Shown one piece after another: positions 49,172-60,612 of a stretch of DNA of 64,000 nucleotides. The DNA lies in the NCBI GenBank assembly GCA_037176905.1, contig JBBBWG010026302.1, forward strand, positions 1 through 64,000, in the 5' to 3' direction. The translations under genes and the position numbers were made by a program. Origin of the DNA: Azolla pinnata (lineage: Eukaryota > Streptophyta > Polypodiopsida > Salviniales > Salviniaceae). Below the pieces are notes generated by a model. It had not been told where the DNA came from. It searched no databases and saw nothing but the letters and a program-made list of their open reading frames with translations. The number at the start of each line of letters is the position of its first letter. Position 1 is the first letter of the stretch.

Positions 49172-49200
49172 GTTTTAGGGTTTAGGGTTTCGGGTTTAGG
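49172..49200. promoter_or_regulatory. Telo-box-like TTTAGGG run
   Basis: TTTTAGGGTTTAGGGTTT followed by CGGGTTTAGG gives three heptamer-like units. AAACCCTAA telo boxes are common in promoters of plant ribosome-biogenesis genes, and pescadillo is such a gene. The distance to its start codon (2.1 kb, with a leader intron between) makes the link tentative. Confidence 0.4.
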
Positions 49201-49560
49201 CCTTAAGTGACTTTGAACACGAGACTTGCCATTGCTGCTACAACTAGTTGGACACATATGGCAATGTTATGACCAATACCATCCGAGGACATATATCCCT
49301 TGTCTCGTAGAAGAGATGCCATGTAGAGGAGTATGGCCATCCGATTGCATACCTCACAGTCTCGACTGTTATTCTTCTGCGGGTTTATGAAGGCCTTGTT
49401 AAAGAGGAAGGAGGCAGTTAGCTGCATGGAATGAATGGCCTACAGTTGTGCAGCTGGTATTGTACAAGAGCTAGAGATGACGGGGTTCGGAAGCAACTAT
49501 GCTTCTGGAAGAGGAAGATCGTTCGTTTGGTTCGTTCTGCGTGGATCTGCATGCATTGCA

Positions 49561-50315
49561 TGATGATCATCATCTGGAATTGTTCACCACCACCATCATC
49601 GTCTACAATTGCTCATCATCATGCTCGCGATGATGATCATGCCTAGAAGAGAGGATCGAAATGGCCGGATCGTGTCCTCTCACCATCACCATCATCTAGA
49701 TCATCCTCATGTGGAATTGTTCGTCACCATCATCATCACCTGGAAAATTGTTCACCGTAATCATCATCATCACCACCACCATCATCTAGGAATTGTCCAC
49801 CATAATCATCATCACCACCATCGTCATCTGGAATTGTTCACCATAATCATCATCAGCACTGCCATCATCATGCTCATGATGATGATCATGCTCGGAAGAG
49901 AGGGACGACGAGGATCGAAATGGCCAGATCGGGCCCTCTCACCATCATCAGCATCATCCTCACATGGAATTGTTTGTGACCACCATCACCATCACCACCA
50001 TCCACATCATCATCTGGAGTCGTTGAGCATCATCATCATCTGGAGTCGTTGAGCATCATCATCATCTAGAGTCGTTGAGCATCATCACGATCTGGAATCG
50101 TTGACCATCGTCATCATCCAGAATCGTAGATGATGATGATCATCATGATCATCTGGAATCGTCGACTATCATGATCATGTGGAATCGTCGACCATCATCA
50201 TCATCGGGAATCGTTGATGATGATGATCATCTGGAATCGTTGATCATCACCATCATCATCATCTGGAATCGTTGATCATCACCATCATCATCATCTGAAA
50301 TCGCTCACCATCATG
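49561..50315. repeat. CAT/ATC-rich minisatellite with CTGGAATCGTTGA units
   Basis: CATCATCAC triplet runs alternate with a ~13 bp element (ctggaatcgttga and variants such as ctggagtcgttga and ctggaattgttc), repeated more than ten times. The second half is the most regular, with a ~33 bp period. Patches such as gatgatgatcatcatgatcatc are palindromic. It ends just upstream of the pescadillo leader exon. Confidence 0.88.
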
Positions 50316-50508
50316 CTCATGATGGGTATGATGCCCATGGCTGCTCCTCCTCAACCCTCGCATCTTAGCCGTCCGATCTGCCCACGGATCGTGTGGTCCT
50401 GAGAAGCCTTCTTCTTCTTCTTCCTCTTCCTCTTCCTCTCGAAGCTACGGGTTTAAGCTCTTCATCCTGAGCCCGGGGAACGGACATTCGCCCTCTTCAT
50501 CTGCCCAG

Positions 50509-51256
50509 GTCAGTGTTCTCTGTGCACGCATTGCTGCTTCCATTTATCGCTTCAACGGAATCATCTCTGGGTTTTTCTTTTTTTCCTGCAAACTCGTTCA
50601 TCTCTGCCATCAATTGCCTTCGAGTAGAAACAGCTCATCTCAGTCCAATTTGCTTTTCTTTTTCCCCACACCCCTATATTTCTTCGTGCGTGCGCGTGCG
50701 TGTTTGTATGTAGGTGTATATATATGCGTGCGTGCGTGCGGTCGTGTATTCTTCGTAGAAATTTTCATCATTGCGATGCCATGACCTTGAGTAGGATCAG
50801 CTGGTTTTATTTGATTTCCTCGTAATATTTGTCCTGCGAATTGCGAATTTGGTGTTTACAGGGCAACCTATCGTTACACAGCAGCTGCATCTTGTAGATT
50901 TATGTCAGCTTTTTTTATATTCTCTCGATATACATTTTATCACATGCATGGAGTAATCCCCATCATTCGTTGTGAGATGCTTTTATTGCTTGTTCACCGC
51001 GTGCGAACTACATTCCTTTGATTTACGGCTTATATCACTGACATTACCCATTTCAACACTTTTTCTGGTATGCAGTTGTAGTTCACTTCTCTTTAATTTT
51101 TCGTATTGTGTGGTGCAATAAATTTATGCACTATCTGGTAGTTAGTATAATTCATTCGGATTTTGCAACATAATTAAAATCAAACTCCACGAGTGTAACT
51201 ACCAGATATGTTTATCAATAATATCAAAATTTAACCTTTGTTGCTTATGCTGATAG
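50509..51256 (+). other. Probable leader intron of pescadillo
   Basis: A donor (ctgcccag|gtcagt) after a CT-rich leader and an acceptor (gctgatag) 20 bases before the start codon define a 748 bp intron in the 5' untranslated region. The intron is T-rich, as plant introns are. The exact cap site is not seen. Confidence 0.55.
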
Positions 51257-51276
51257 GTTCTCGTGAAAAGAAGGCT

Positions 51277-54200
51277 ATGACAAAGCCAAAACATTATAGA
51301 CCTCCGGTAAGTACTTCTGGCAGCACGCACAAACTTCCTTTGATCCAAGGAGTTGAAGAAGTGACAAATGTTATCATACTTTTTGTACCAACATAAGGGC
51401 TACCTTGAAGTCTTACTGGGAAATGCGTAATGTTCTCATAATTTCTCTCTGATAGTTGGGTCCATCCTCACGTGCACGATGTTCATAGAAAACGAAGCAG
51501 GGAAGGATATGAATTCTATCCTTTTCCTGCTGGTTTTCAGATATGGAGTTATCTTCACGAGGATGATAATAGTTACCATTGCTGTTTTTTGTTTTCATGG
51601 ATGGGGAACATGAAAAAAATTGTTTTATATATGCCTGAAAAACTAGGGATTTGGTCTTATTACTACGTGTTATTGGTCTGTTTTAAACTGTTTAGCGTGC
51701 ATATCTATTATTCTGTAGAGCTTAAGTAGAAGGAAGAAGCCATCTAACATCAATGGTTGGAGATTCTTCTATCCAAAGCTTGCTTCTTCAAAGGGCACCT
51801 GTAAATATTTGGCTAAATGGGACATCTTTTGCTCTCTAAAGCATTAAAAAATGCCGGAACAGCTTCACGAGTAAAAATTCAGGTTGCACAGGCAGTTTTG
51901 TTGAAATATCTAGCACTATCCAGAAATAGGATGATTGCATCAATTCAGCTTTATGCTTCCAAGTTGTCTTTATATCCTTTATAACAGAGGAATATTTTGC
52001 AGTTTGTATTCTCGATATTCCTGTTTCATGAACATCTTATTCCTATATATTTTTCCAGGGAAAAAAGAAGGAGGGCAATGTGGCAAAATACACTACTAGG
52101 AATAAGGCTTTGAACCGCCTTCAAATTAAACTTCCCGAGTTCAGGTTTGTGGTTTCAAATGTCAATTTCATTTTTTTTTTTGCAGATTGACATACTCTCT
52201 GTTCTATATTTTAATGAAAAGCTCTGCCTCATATCTTTCTCTTGGCGACTTGGGGTTTATATGAAAGCATGGTGCTGTTCACATAATGCCGTTTTTCTTT
52301 TGTGAAGCGTGGTGCTTTTATGCTGTGTATTGCATATGAAAGAATGAGAAATCCACCTTATTTGTTAACTTTTAAATCCGATCCTCTTTGTTTTCCAGGC
52401 GGTTATGCATTCTCAAAGGCATACATCCTAGAGAGCCAAAGAAAAAATTCGAAGGAAACAATAAAACCTATTATCATGTCAAGGACATCAACTTCTTGGC
52501 ACATGAGCCATTGCTGGAGAAGAGCAGGTTCTTTATTGTGAACTCCTTGCTTATAGAAGACATGTGCAAATTTTGGGATTTCTAACTTCCAGTATGATGA
52601 TGATACAGGGAGATCAAATCCTTTGAAAAGAAAGTAAAGAAAGCAAAAGCAAAAAAGAATCTGAGCTTAGCTAGTAGATTGGAGATAAACAAACCAACTT
52701 ACTCGCTCGATCATCTGGTTAAGGAAAGGTTTGTAATGTTTCACAATCAGATTTTTTATAGACTTGATTTATGTAGTGTAAATTTAACCGTCTGATATAT
52801 ATGAACAATGAACAAATTCCTGCTGGCAATTTTTTCAATAATTTCCCTCCCTATGGAGATAGGTACCCATCTTTCATCGATGCTCTTCGCGATTTGGATG
52901 ATGCTCTTTCAATGTTGCATCTTTTTGCAACTTTCCCAGCTGAAGCTGCTCATAAGATCCCTGCCACCACTGTGAATAACTGTCGCAGGTAAGGCTGTGG
53001 GCATTCATCCTGTTATTACATGCATTGCTTATGGATTAGAATCCAGGTAGATATCTACAAATGTAGGAGTAGTTTAGGCATGTTTTTCTTTGTAAAATCA
53101 TTTGTGTTTTTTCAGACTGAGCCTTGAGTGGCAAGCATACATAACACGGACTCATTCCTTGCGTCGCACGTTTATTTCAGTCAAGGGAATCTACTATCAG
53201 GTAATTTTATATTTCATTTCTTCAAATTGCTTTATTTTTGAGGAGATATATATATTTTTTATGGGGCTAAGTCTTGCTGTTCTTGTCAATGAGAGCCAAG
53301 GGTCTGTCATGCAAAAACATGTGTGGGGATATCAATGTGTATTGTCATGGCTTTTATGCAGGCAGAGGTTGCTGGACAGAAAATTACTTGGCTAACCCCA
53401 CATGTGCTGAGTCAAACAATACCTGATGATGTGGATATAAGAGTAATGCTTACTTTTGTGGAGTTCTATGAGGTATTCCAGTTGTATCTTATTAGATTAT
53501 CACTAATAGCACATTGATTCTCAAGTATTCTCTCTGTTTCTAGGACAGCAATTTTTGGACAGTCTACAGTATCCGTATACAGTTCTGGAAATCTTTTTAT
53601 TTACCGAGTCTATGCCTGTTCTTTACAGACCCTCATGGGATTCGTGAACTTCAAGCTCTATCATTCATTGGGTTTGAAATATCCCCCTATTCTGGATCCT
53701 CAGCTTGAAGCAGAAGCTGCAGGTATAAATACATTATGCACTTTTTTTTTCTTTTGTATTGGTTTTTGGTGTATAAGTATAAGAATGACTTAAATATGTT
53801 GGAGACGCAGTATCCTTTCTTATTCTAGCAATACTTTTTTTCTGTTCTCCAGAACTCTATGCTGTGATGAGAGACCTAGGCCGGGAATCCGGGGAATCTG
53901 AAAAGAAGATACAGCAAGACTCCATCATTGGAGAGGATGATGACATTACCAATGGCGACTCCAAAGTGACACAGGTACGGCTTGCTGAGTCACAAGCCAG
54001 ATTAGCATCACTACAGGATAGGTTGTCTGTAATCATGAGAGGTGGCAACAAAGAAGTAAGAGATCAAATGGAAACAACTCCATCTAATGAAGATGGAAAT
54101 AATGAGGAAGAGGAGGATGATGATACAAAGCTATGCAAAGGTCTATTTAAGGAGCTGAAATTTTTCCTTGGTAGAGAGGTACTTTCTCTATTCAATGGTT

Positions 54201-56336
54201 CTTTTGTTAAATATGTGACTGTAACAGTTCTTGTGCTTTTGAAGTTTTTTAGAGATTTAACGTGTGCAATTGTGACCAATTTATTGTATCATTTTATTAT
54301 GCATCAGTCGTTGCGAAATCCATGGCTTGAACCACATAACTTCTGGTGTACAGGTGCCAAGGGAATCTCTACTTTTTCTCATCAGTTCTTTTGGGGGTCA
54401 GGCATCATGGGATGGGAAGGGAGCTCCTTTTAAAGAGAGTGATGAAGACATCACACATCAAGTAATTCAGAACTTTGAAGATTTGTGCTGTTAAAATTCA
54501 TATCTTTCTGTTATTTCAGGATTAGTCAAAGAAATTGTTTTTCTTATACTTTTTTCCAGATTGTTGACAGACCTACTCAAGGTCACATGTTTCTTTCAAG
54601 GGAGTATATCCAGCCTCAATGGATATATGACTGTGTAAACAGCCGGATTCTCTTGCCTACCCATGATTATACTGTTGGCAGGTAAGCATGTATCCTCAAT
54701 AAGTCAAACGAAGTCAAATGTCTTTGTTCTCCCTCCGGAGTTTCTCTATAGCTGATTTTCCTGTATGACTATCCGTTAAAATTCTATCAATTTGTAGTGA
54801 TAAATACCAGAATTGTCATTTTCTCCACAATGTTTTCTTTTGTAGAGTGCCACCTCCTCATCTATCACCGTTTGTTGACAATGAGAAAGAGGGATATTTA
54901 CCAGAATATGGAGAAACCATAAAACGTCTCCAAGCAGCTGCAAACCCGAAAGTACTACCACTTCCCGGTCAAGAAGGCCTCGAAGGTTCTGATGGTCTCC
55001 TTGCAAGTGTTGTGGCTCATCGAACTGAGGAAAATGAAGAAGTGATCAAGGAGAAAAAGGTATGTTGTGATTTCAATCTACTTTGCTGTTATGATTTAGA
55101 CCTATGAAAATTAGAGGGGGCTACGGTCTGGTTCAGTATTAGTCATTGATGGTGCTTGTTTAGTTATGTCCACCACATGAAAATGCGTGGGTCACAAGGT
55201 CCGTATGGATCATGGATACCATGCATGATTTATTAATATGTTTAGAGTGATTCATAAATGGCTGCATAATGGGTTTGGGGTGTTTTTTATTGAACATTCT
55301 TCGTTGATGGATGGATGGCCATGCACGAGCCATTAGTTAGACTTAGGAAGCTAAGCCGAGGCAACGGTCGTATTATTCACGATGGTCCTCATTCAGTTAT
55401 GGGTCCCAACGAAAATGCATGTGTCAGAAGGTCATGTATGGATCATTTAGTACCAGTGGGATAGAAATGTGTCTTTGAGTATCCATTCTTCATGGATGAA
55501 TGACTGGCTGGTTGACCATACTTGAGCCATTGTCATGTTGTTATAGATGGCCTTCGTGATTACCATGGACGGGTCATATATAGCTATGCGTGTGTGGTGC
55601 GATTCGTGTCCCCAAGGGATGGCCAATGAGTCAACCATGAATTTGTTTTGGGAAATTAGACGTGTCAGGCATGGGTCATGCATGACTAATCTATGTTTGT
55701 CTCCCAATTGTTAAGGATTGCCATCAGGATATATATGGGTTATGGGTGTTTGTTGTGTGGAGGCTCATACGTAAGGGATGTAAAAGAAACTGCTTTTCTT
55801 ATGAATGTAGGAGGCTGCGGTTGAGAGGACATATGAGGAGGAGCTTAAAAAAGAGGTGGCTGGCATACCCTTTTCTGCATCTTTACAGTCCAAATGTGAT
55901 GACCTGGCCCCGGAGGTAGAAAAAACCAATGCATCACAGGGTGATGAAATACCTGCTGAGGTTATGATGCCCCGGAAAGCAAGAAAACTTTATGAAGCGA
56001 TGCAGGTTTGTTCCTGGTTTCATCTACTCTTTGATGAGTTCTCTTTTGATATTATCATAGTTGCACGTGAAAACCCCTTGTGTGGTATAGCTAAGCCTCT
56101 TTCTCTCTGTAGTCCATTTTTTGTCGTGAGTTACAGTTTCTTTCCTTGTCTAGCATGTCTATTATCTCCAGACTAGGGGCCTTTTTTTGCATCTATGTAA
56201 TATCTTTAGGTCTGCACTTGACTATGACTATAGCTAACATTATTTGAGTGTTTATTGTAAACCCAAGATTGGCAAGGCGAAGAAGAGAGCAGAAGTTGAG
56301 CTGCTGAAGGATAGGAAGAGAAAGGCACAGTCCTAA
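51277..56336 (+). CDS. PES: Pescadillo homologue (PES1/Nop7), 14 coding exons
   Basis: Exons: 51277-51306, 52059-52144, 52399-52527, 52609-52728, 52863-52988, 53116-53200, 53362-53472, 53629-53722, 53853-54178, 54354-54461, 54560-54681, 54846-55059, 55811-56005, 56268-56336. Phase closes to 604 residues. The pescadillo N-domain (about 5-270) starts [10 protein letters not shown] and includes [24 protein letters not shown] in pieces, [16 protein letters not shown] and [15 protein letters not shown]. An acidic stretch (about 320-345) precedes the BRCT domain (about 350-455; [35 protein letters not shown]). The basic C-tail ends KDRKRKAQS. Pescadillo works with BOP1 and WDR12 (PeBoW complex) in the nucleolus in 27S pre-rRNA processing and 60S subunit assembly. 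The 805 bp intron before exon 13 (55060-55810) is full of diverged phrases (tatggatcat, atgcatgat). Confidence 0.96.
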
Positions 56337-57588
56337 GATGCAAGTGTTTTGCACCATGACTATCGAAAGCATAACCTCTTGCTTGATGATGCATCCAATC
56401 AACATGGAATGCCAGGTATCGGTTTATGGCTGGGAAATTCCAGCAAATGTTGTTTCTCCTTCAAGGAAAGCCAAAGGACTCGATCATATTGATTTCAGAG
56501 AGAGAAAGCAGCACTTCCTTAGTAGTAAGTTCAAATCCTCTTTTGTGACATGCTGAGAGAAGCTTGGGGATTCCTTTTTTTGTTTGTTGAGAGAGAATGG
56601 GGCAATGTTCAGGCGGATGGATTTGGGGTGTCCTGTCTAATTGGTTTTGATTTTCAGAGGGCTCTTCTGAGCATTTTAAGCGGAATTCATGTGTATAACC
56701 CGGCTCTTTAAGGAAACGTTTTTGCGGTTCAACTGAAGGTATTGATCTGTTAGGGAGAATCAAGTCAATGGTCCCAAGTAAAAGAAATGAAACAGTGTTT
56801 TGGAGTGCGATTGACGCTTTTAAGCTCGAGCTTTGGACTGCGAGAATCATTCATTTACTGTTATGTCATATTCTGAGCTGTAGATTTAAGGCATTACATA
56901 TAGAATGTCTCGGGGCAATTGTGCTGATGTAATTGGAGTACCTCATGCCTTGTGGTGCTTGGACTTTTGGGTGTGATCATATGCGGGTTTTGTATCAATC
57001 AAGAAATTTAGCATTGATTGAATTGCTCATTGCTTGTTGAAATTGGATTTTTCTTCTATGATGCAAAAAGCCTGACCAGAATCAGAGTGGTTTTCGAAGC
57101 TCATATGAATTGATCATATGCTTGTGATCATATGAATTGCTCATATGCTTGTGCTTAGAAGCAGAAGGCCTGACCAGAATCAGAGTCGTTTTCGAAGCTT
57201 TGACTTCCCGTTATGTATGTCAAAATTCAATAAGAAATGAAGGCTAAATCCTGCTGGATTTGAGGTCCTTTGTACAAAAGTTGAGCTGAAATGCAGGTTC
57301 TGAAATTTGTACATAATTTGGTTGAGGACTGCCACCACATCAGAGAAAAAAAAAATCTGTGGATGATGGGGATTTCGATGCATGCCGCAAACGGTTAAAA
57401 AGCAGCGAAATTGCTCCGATTTTTCGAACTGTGAGATCGGTTGAGCTGTTTGGGGTCAAAAAGAGGGCGATGATCCGATGCGTAAATGACGGAAACAACT
57501 GTTGGTCTTGTTTGAAAATCGCGGTTCTCGTAATGCCATTCAATGGCTTCGGTGATGTGTTCCGTGGCATGTTCTGTCGGACTAGTAA
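56337..57588. other. Pescadillo 3' flank with a ~99 bp repeat
   Basis: No gene recognised. A direct repeat of cctgaccagaatcagagt and ttttcgaagct occurs at about 57071 and 57169. Between the copies lie several catatgaattgatcatatgc palindromic phrases. Confidence 0.55.
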
Positions 57589-58150
57589 TAAAAATGGTTT
57601 TTATGAGCTCCAAACCAACGTCCGAAAATGCGCTTTGAGAACAAATCCATGGCTTGATAATGGTGGTGGTCACAAGCCTTAAGATAAATCTTAGACCCTA
57701 AACCCTAAATCATAAACCCTAAATCCTAGACCGTTGATTAGGCCCACCAGTAAAATGGTTTGCATGAGGTTCAAATCTCTGCTAAATTTTTTGACAAGCA
57801 ACCGCTTGAGAACAAATCCCGTGGCTCGACAATGGGGGTCATAAACCTGATGATAAACCCTAGACTCTAAACCCTAAACCGTAAGCCCTAAGCCCTAAGC
57901 CCTAAGCCTTAAACCGTTAATTAAGCCAAACAGTAAAAATGGTTTTCATGAGCTCCAAAACATCTTTGCTAATGTTGTGGCAAGCAATTCCAGCCAAACA
58001 GCATCTGAAAATGCGCTTGAGAACGAATCCATGGCTCGACAACGGTGGTCATAAACCTTCAGATAAGACCCTAAACCCTAAATTCTAAACCCTAAACCCT
58101 AAGCCCAAGGCCCTAAACTGTTAATTAAGTCCAAAGTTCCTACACCATTA
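57589..58150. repeat. Three satellite-like units (160-215 bp) each carrying CCCTAAA heptamers
   Basis: Units start near 57589, 57751 and 57934. Each opens with aaaatggtttKcatgag, continues with gcttgagaacRaatcc.tggc, then a CATAAACC phrase, a short run of CCCTAAA-type heptamers (with CCCTAAG and CCCTAGA variants) and closes with accgttRattaRgcc. Telomere-like DNA is therefore part of the repeat unit. Confidence 0.88.
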
Positions 58151-58389
58151 AAGCCCTAAACCGTAAACAAGGATTGAGGTGAGTGTGACACGATGAAGAT
58201 GATCCCCCGTCATCGATCCCACATGCTTGTTAATATATATTCGATCATTCGATTCGCGCCACAACTTCAGGTAGCATACACAAACGCAGTGTTCGTGTCA
58301 TGCCCGTACGGCTTGTGTATAAAAGTTGCTCTCATGCTTTCATCGCTACCCACGTGTTTGCGACGCAGTGTCTCGGAAACGCTCCAGGC
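58151..58389. other. Short spacer
   Basis: No gene or repeat is recognised. Short open frames here have no domain. Confidence 0.4.
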
Positions 58390-58735
58390 ATGATGTGGTC
58401 TCTAAGCCGATTGGTGATCATGCATGGCGAGCAATCGAATCGATCGGATCGCATTCGCAAGTCGGAGTCTGCATGATGCGGTTCTCAGCAGATTGGCGAT
58501 CGTGGCAAGCAATCGAAAATCGATCGGAATCGCATTCGCAAGTCCGAGTTTGCATGATGCGGTTCTTATCTCATTGGTGATCATGGCACGCATCGAATCG
58601 ATATATATACACACATATACACATATACATATCGGATCGCATCGAGTTTGCACGATGCGGTTCTAAGCTCGGTGATCATGACAAGAATCGGATCGAATCG
58701 AATCGAATCGCATTCGAATTCGATTCGATGTGTGC
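58390..58735. repeat. Four tandem ~80-95 bp units rich in GATC/ATCGA
   Basis: Units begin near 58417, 58498, 58577 and 58671 with gatcRtgRcaMg and contain cgattcggatcgcattcg-like and gcaYgatgcggttct phrases. A TATACACA microsatellite has expanded inside the third unit. Short frames on both strands echo each other because of the repeat. Confidence 0.85.
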
Positions 58736-58891
58736 GTGAGATGTCGCTGCATTGAATTTGGCTCGATCCGATCCTTGGAATGCATGTCGCGATGCATGCA
58801 TTCGAGTTGCGTTGTTTGTTTCCGGCTTTCTGGTACAAGCAAGGCAGACTGAAACTGCCTTGTGTGTGTCAATATATATCTATATGTATAG

Positions 58892-59170
58892 AGACAAAAT
58901 GTCATTATCAAGATTCGAACTCGCCTTCGGCATGCGAGCGAAATGTCATTATCAACATCCGAACTTGTCATAGGGACAAAATGTTGTTATCAAGATTTAA
59001 ACTCGCGCCGTTTTTTATACGAACATTCTTAACAGCTTGCTGTTGGACATGGTTTCGGATTATCGAGATGTCCATAGATACAGTCAGTGTAGACAAAATG
59101 TCATTATCAAGATTCGAACTCGCCATAGGCACATGGACATAGTGTTAGTCCCAGGATTCGAACCTCGTGT
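58892..59170 (-). repeat. Repeated element with pol III B-box-like core
   Basis: A phrase gacaaaatgtcattatcaag followed by attcgaactcgcc occurs at 58892 and 59091, with diverged forms at 58938 and 58974. A related core, ggattcgaacctcg, lies at 59153. Read on the minus strand the core is CGAGTTCGAATC / CGAGGTTCGAATCC, matching the B box of tRNA genes. No A box or cloverleaf is evident, so tRNA-derived SINE debris is the likeliest reading. Confidence 0.5.
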
Positions 59171-59235
59171 CCTTTCTAATGGGCATTCTTAACATGGTTT
59201 CGAAACGATGAGAGAATTTGCATTCCAAGCTGTAG

Positions 59236-59606
59236 ACCCTAAACCCTAAACCCTAAACCATAAGCCCTAAACCCTAAGCCCTAAGCCCTAAGTCTTAAAC
59301 CCTAAGCCCTAAGCCCTAAGCCCTAAGCCCTAAGCCCTAAACCCTAAACCCTAAGCCCTAAATCCTAAGCCCTAAGCCTTAAACCCTAAGCCCTAAGCCC
59401 TAAGCCCTAAGCCCTAAGCCCTAAACTCTAAACCCTAAAACCTAAGCCCTAAACCCTAAACCCTAAACCCTATGCCCTAAACCCTAAGCCCTATGCCCTA
59501 AACTCTAAACCCTAAAACCTAAGCCCTAAACCCTAAACCCTATGCTCTAAACCCTAAACTCTAAACCCTAAACCCTAAACCCTAGACCCTAAACCCTAAA
59601 CCCTGA
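59236..59606. repeat. ~370 bp interstitial telomere-like array, CCCTAAA and CCCTAAG heptamers
   Basis: About fifty heptamers run in one orientation. CCCTAAA (the standard plant telomere unit) and CCCTAAG are mixed, with CCCTATG, CTCTAAA and CCCTAGA as minor forms. The variants cluster in blocks, as expected from local slippage within an internal array and not from telomerase addition. Confidence 0.95.
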
Positions 59607-60319
59607 ACTGATCATCTGCTTATCAGATGTTGTGGGTCATGTGCGTTCGCACTTATCGGCAGTCACGTTCGAGCGCTTATCGGCAACCACTTTCGCTTAT
59701 CGGCGGATCTGGATGGGGAATCGGATCGATCCCCTCGGAAAAGCTAGGTGGGTTATCGAGGCTGGTTTTTAAAGGTCCGGGGATTCGATCACCTGATGAA
59801 CACCTACAACTTATAATAAAATCGATCCGCGCCGAGCTGACCCCATCCATAACCAGCATGTACATACATCAAGAAACATGCAATCCGCATGATGCACATG
59901 CATATATATGTATAGAAAGAATCCGCATGTATATATATGCATATATATATCTGCATAGAAAGAACCATAGTTTTGCAAGTTGCAAACGCAATCGAGAATG
60001 ATTCGAGCGTTCGAGATCTGATAAAAAACCGCCAGACGTAATGCTTCGGACCACAAGGAACGGTAAATTTGAACGCAAAATCTCTAGGTTTTCAAGGAAC
60101 ATAAATTAAGTTTTCTACAGGAAGGCAAGAAATTACGACTTGAACAAAAAAAGAAAACCACCACAATAGCATCCGCAAACATTTGCGATTTTACATTCAT
60201 GTTTGCAAAACCAGAAGCTTGCGAATGTTACATTCTATGTATATATATATATATACACACACACACAGACCCACACACATACATTAACATAGAAGTGGTT
60301 CTATTCGGATTCGAGCTCG
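59607..60319. other. Spacer, no recognised gene
   Basis: A TATATGTATA-type patch lies at 59900-59955 and a (TA)n/(CA)n run at 60240-60270. Open frames do not carry domains. Confidence 0.45.
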
Positions 60320-60612
60320 GGTTCCAGGTTTGTATGTATGCATGCATACATGCATTGCCCGTATGCATGCGTGCAATGCATGTATGTATGCGCATGTGCA
60401 TGCGTGCATGCGATCCATGCATGTCTGTATGCACCTGCGCATGCATGCATGCAGGCACGCACGCGATGCATGCATGCATGCAGGCACGCATGCGATGCAC
60501 GCATGCGTGCATGCGATCCATGCATGTCTGTATGCACCCACGCATGCATGCACGCGATGCATGTATGCAGTTGCATGTGCATGGGTGCATGCATGCATGC
60601 ACATGCGCGCAC
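60320..60612. repeat. ATGC/GCATGC palindromic microsatellite
   Basis: A dense run of ATGC tetramers, partly organised in ~60 bp higher-order units with gatccatgcatgtctgtatgcacc at about 60410 and 60516. The sequence is highly self-complementary. Long Cys/Met/His open frames on both strands are artefacts of the repeat. Confidence 0.92.

Noticed and set aside
54179-54433. Extension of pescadillo exon 9 into the next intron
   Set aside because: Reading on would break the BRCT domain; the donor at 54178 and acceptor at 54353 restore [13 protein letters not shown].
57589-59606. Regularly spaced repeats that might suggest a CRISPR array
   Set aside because: The genome is plant nuclear, the repeats are long tandem units with no unique spacers, and no cas genes exist.
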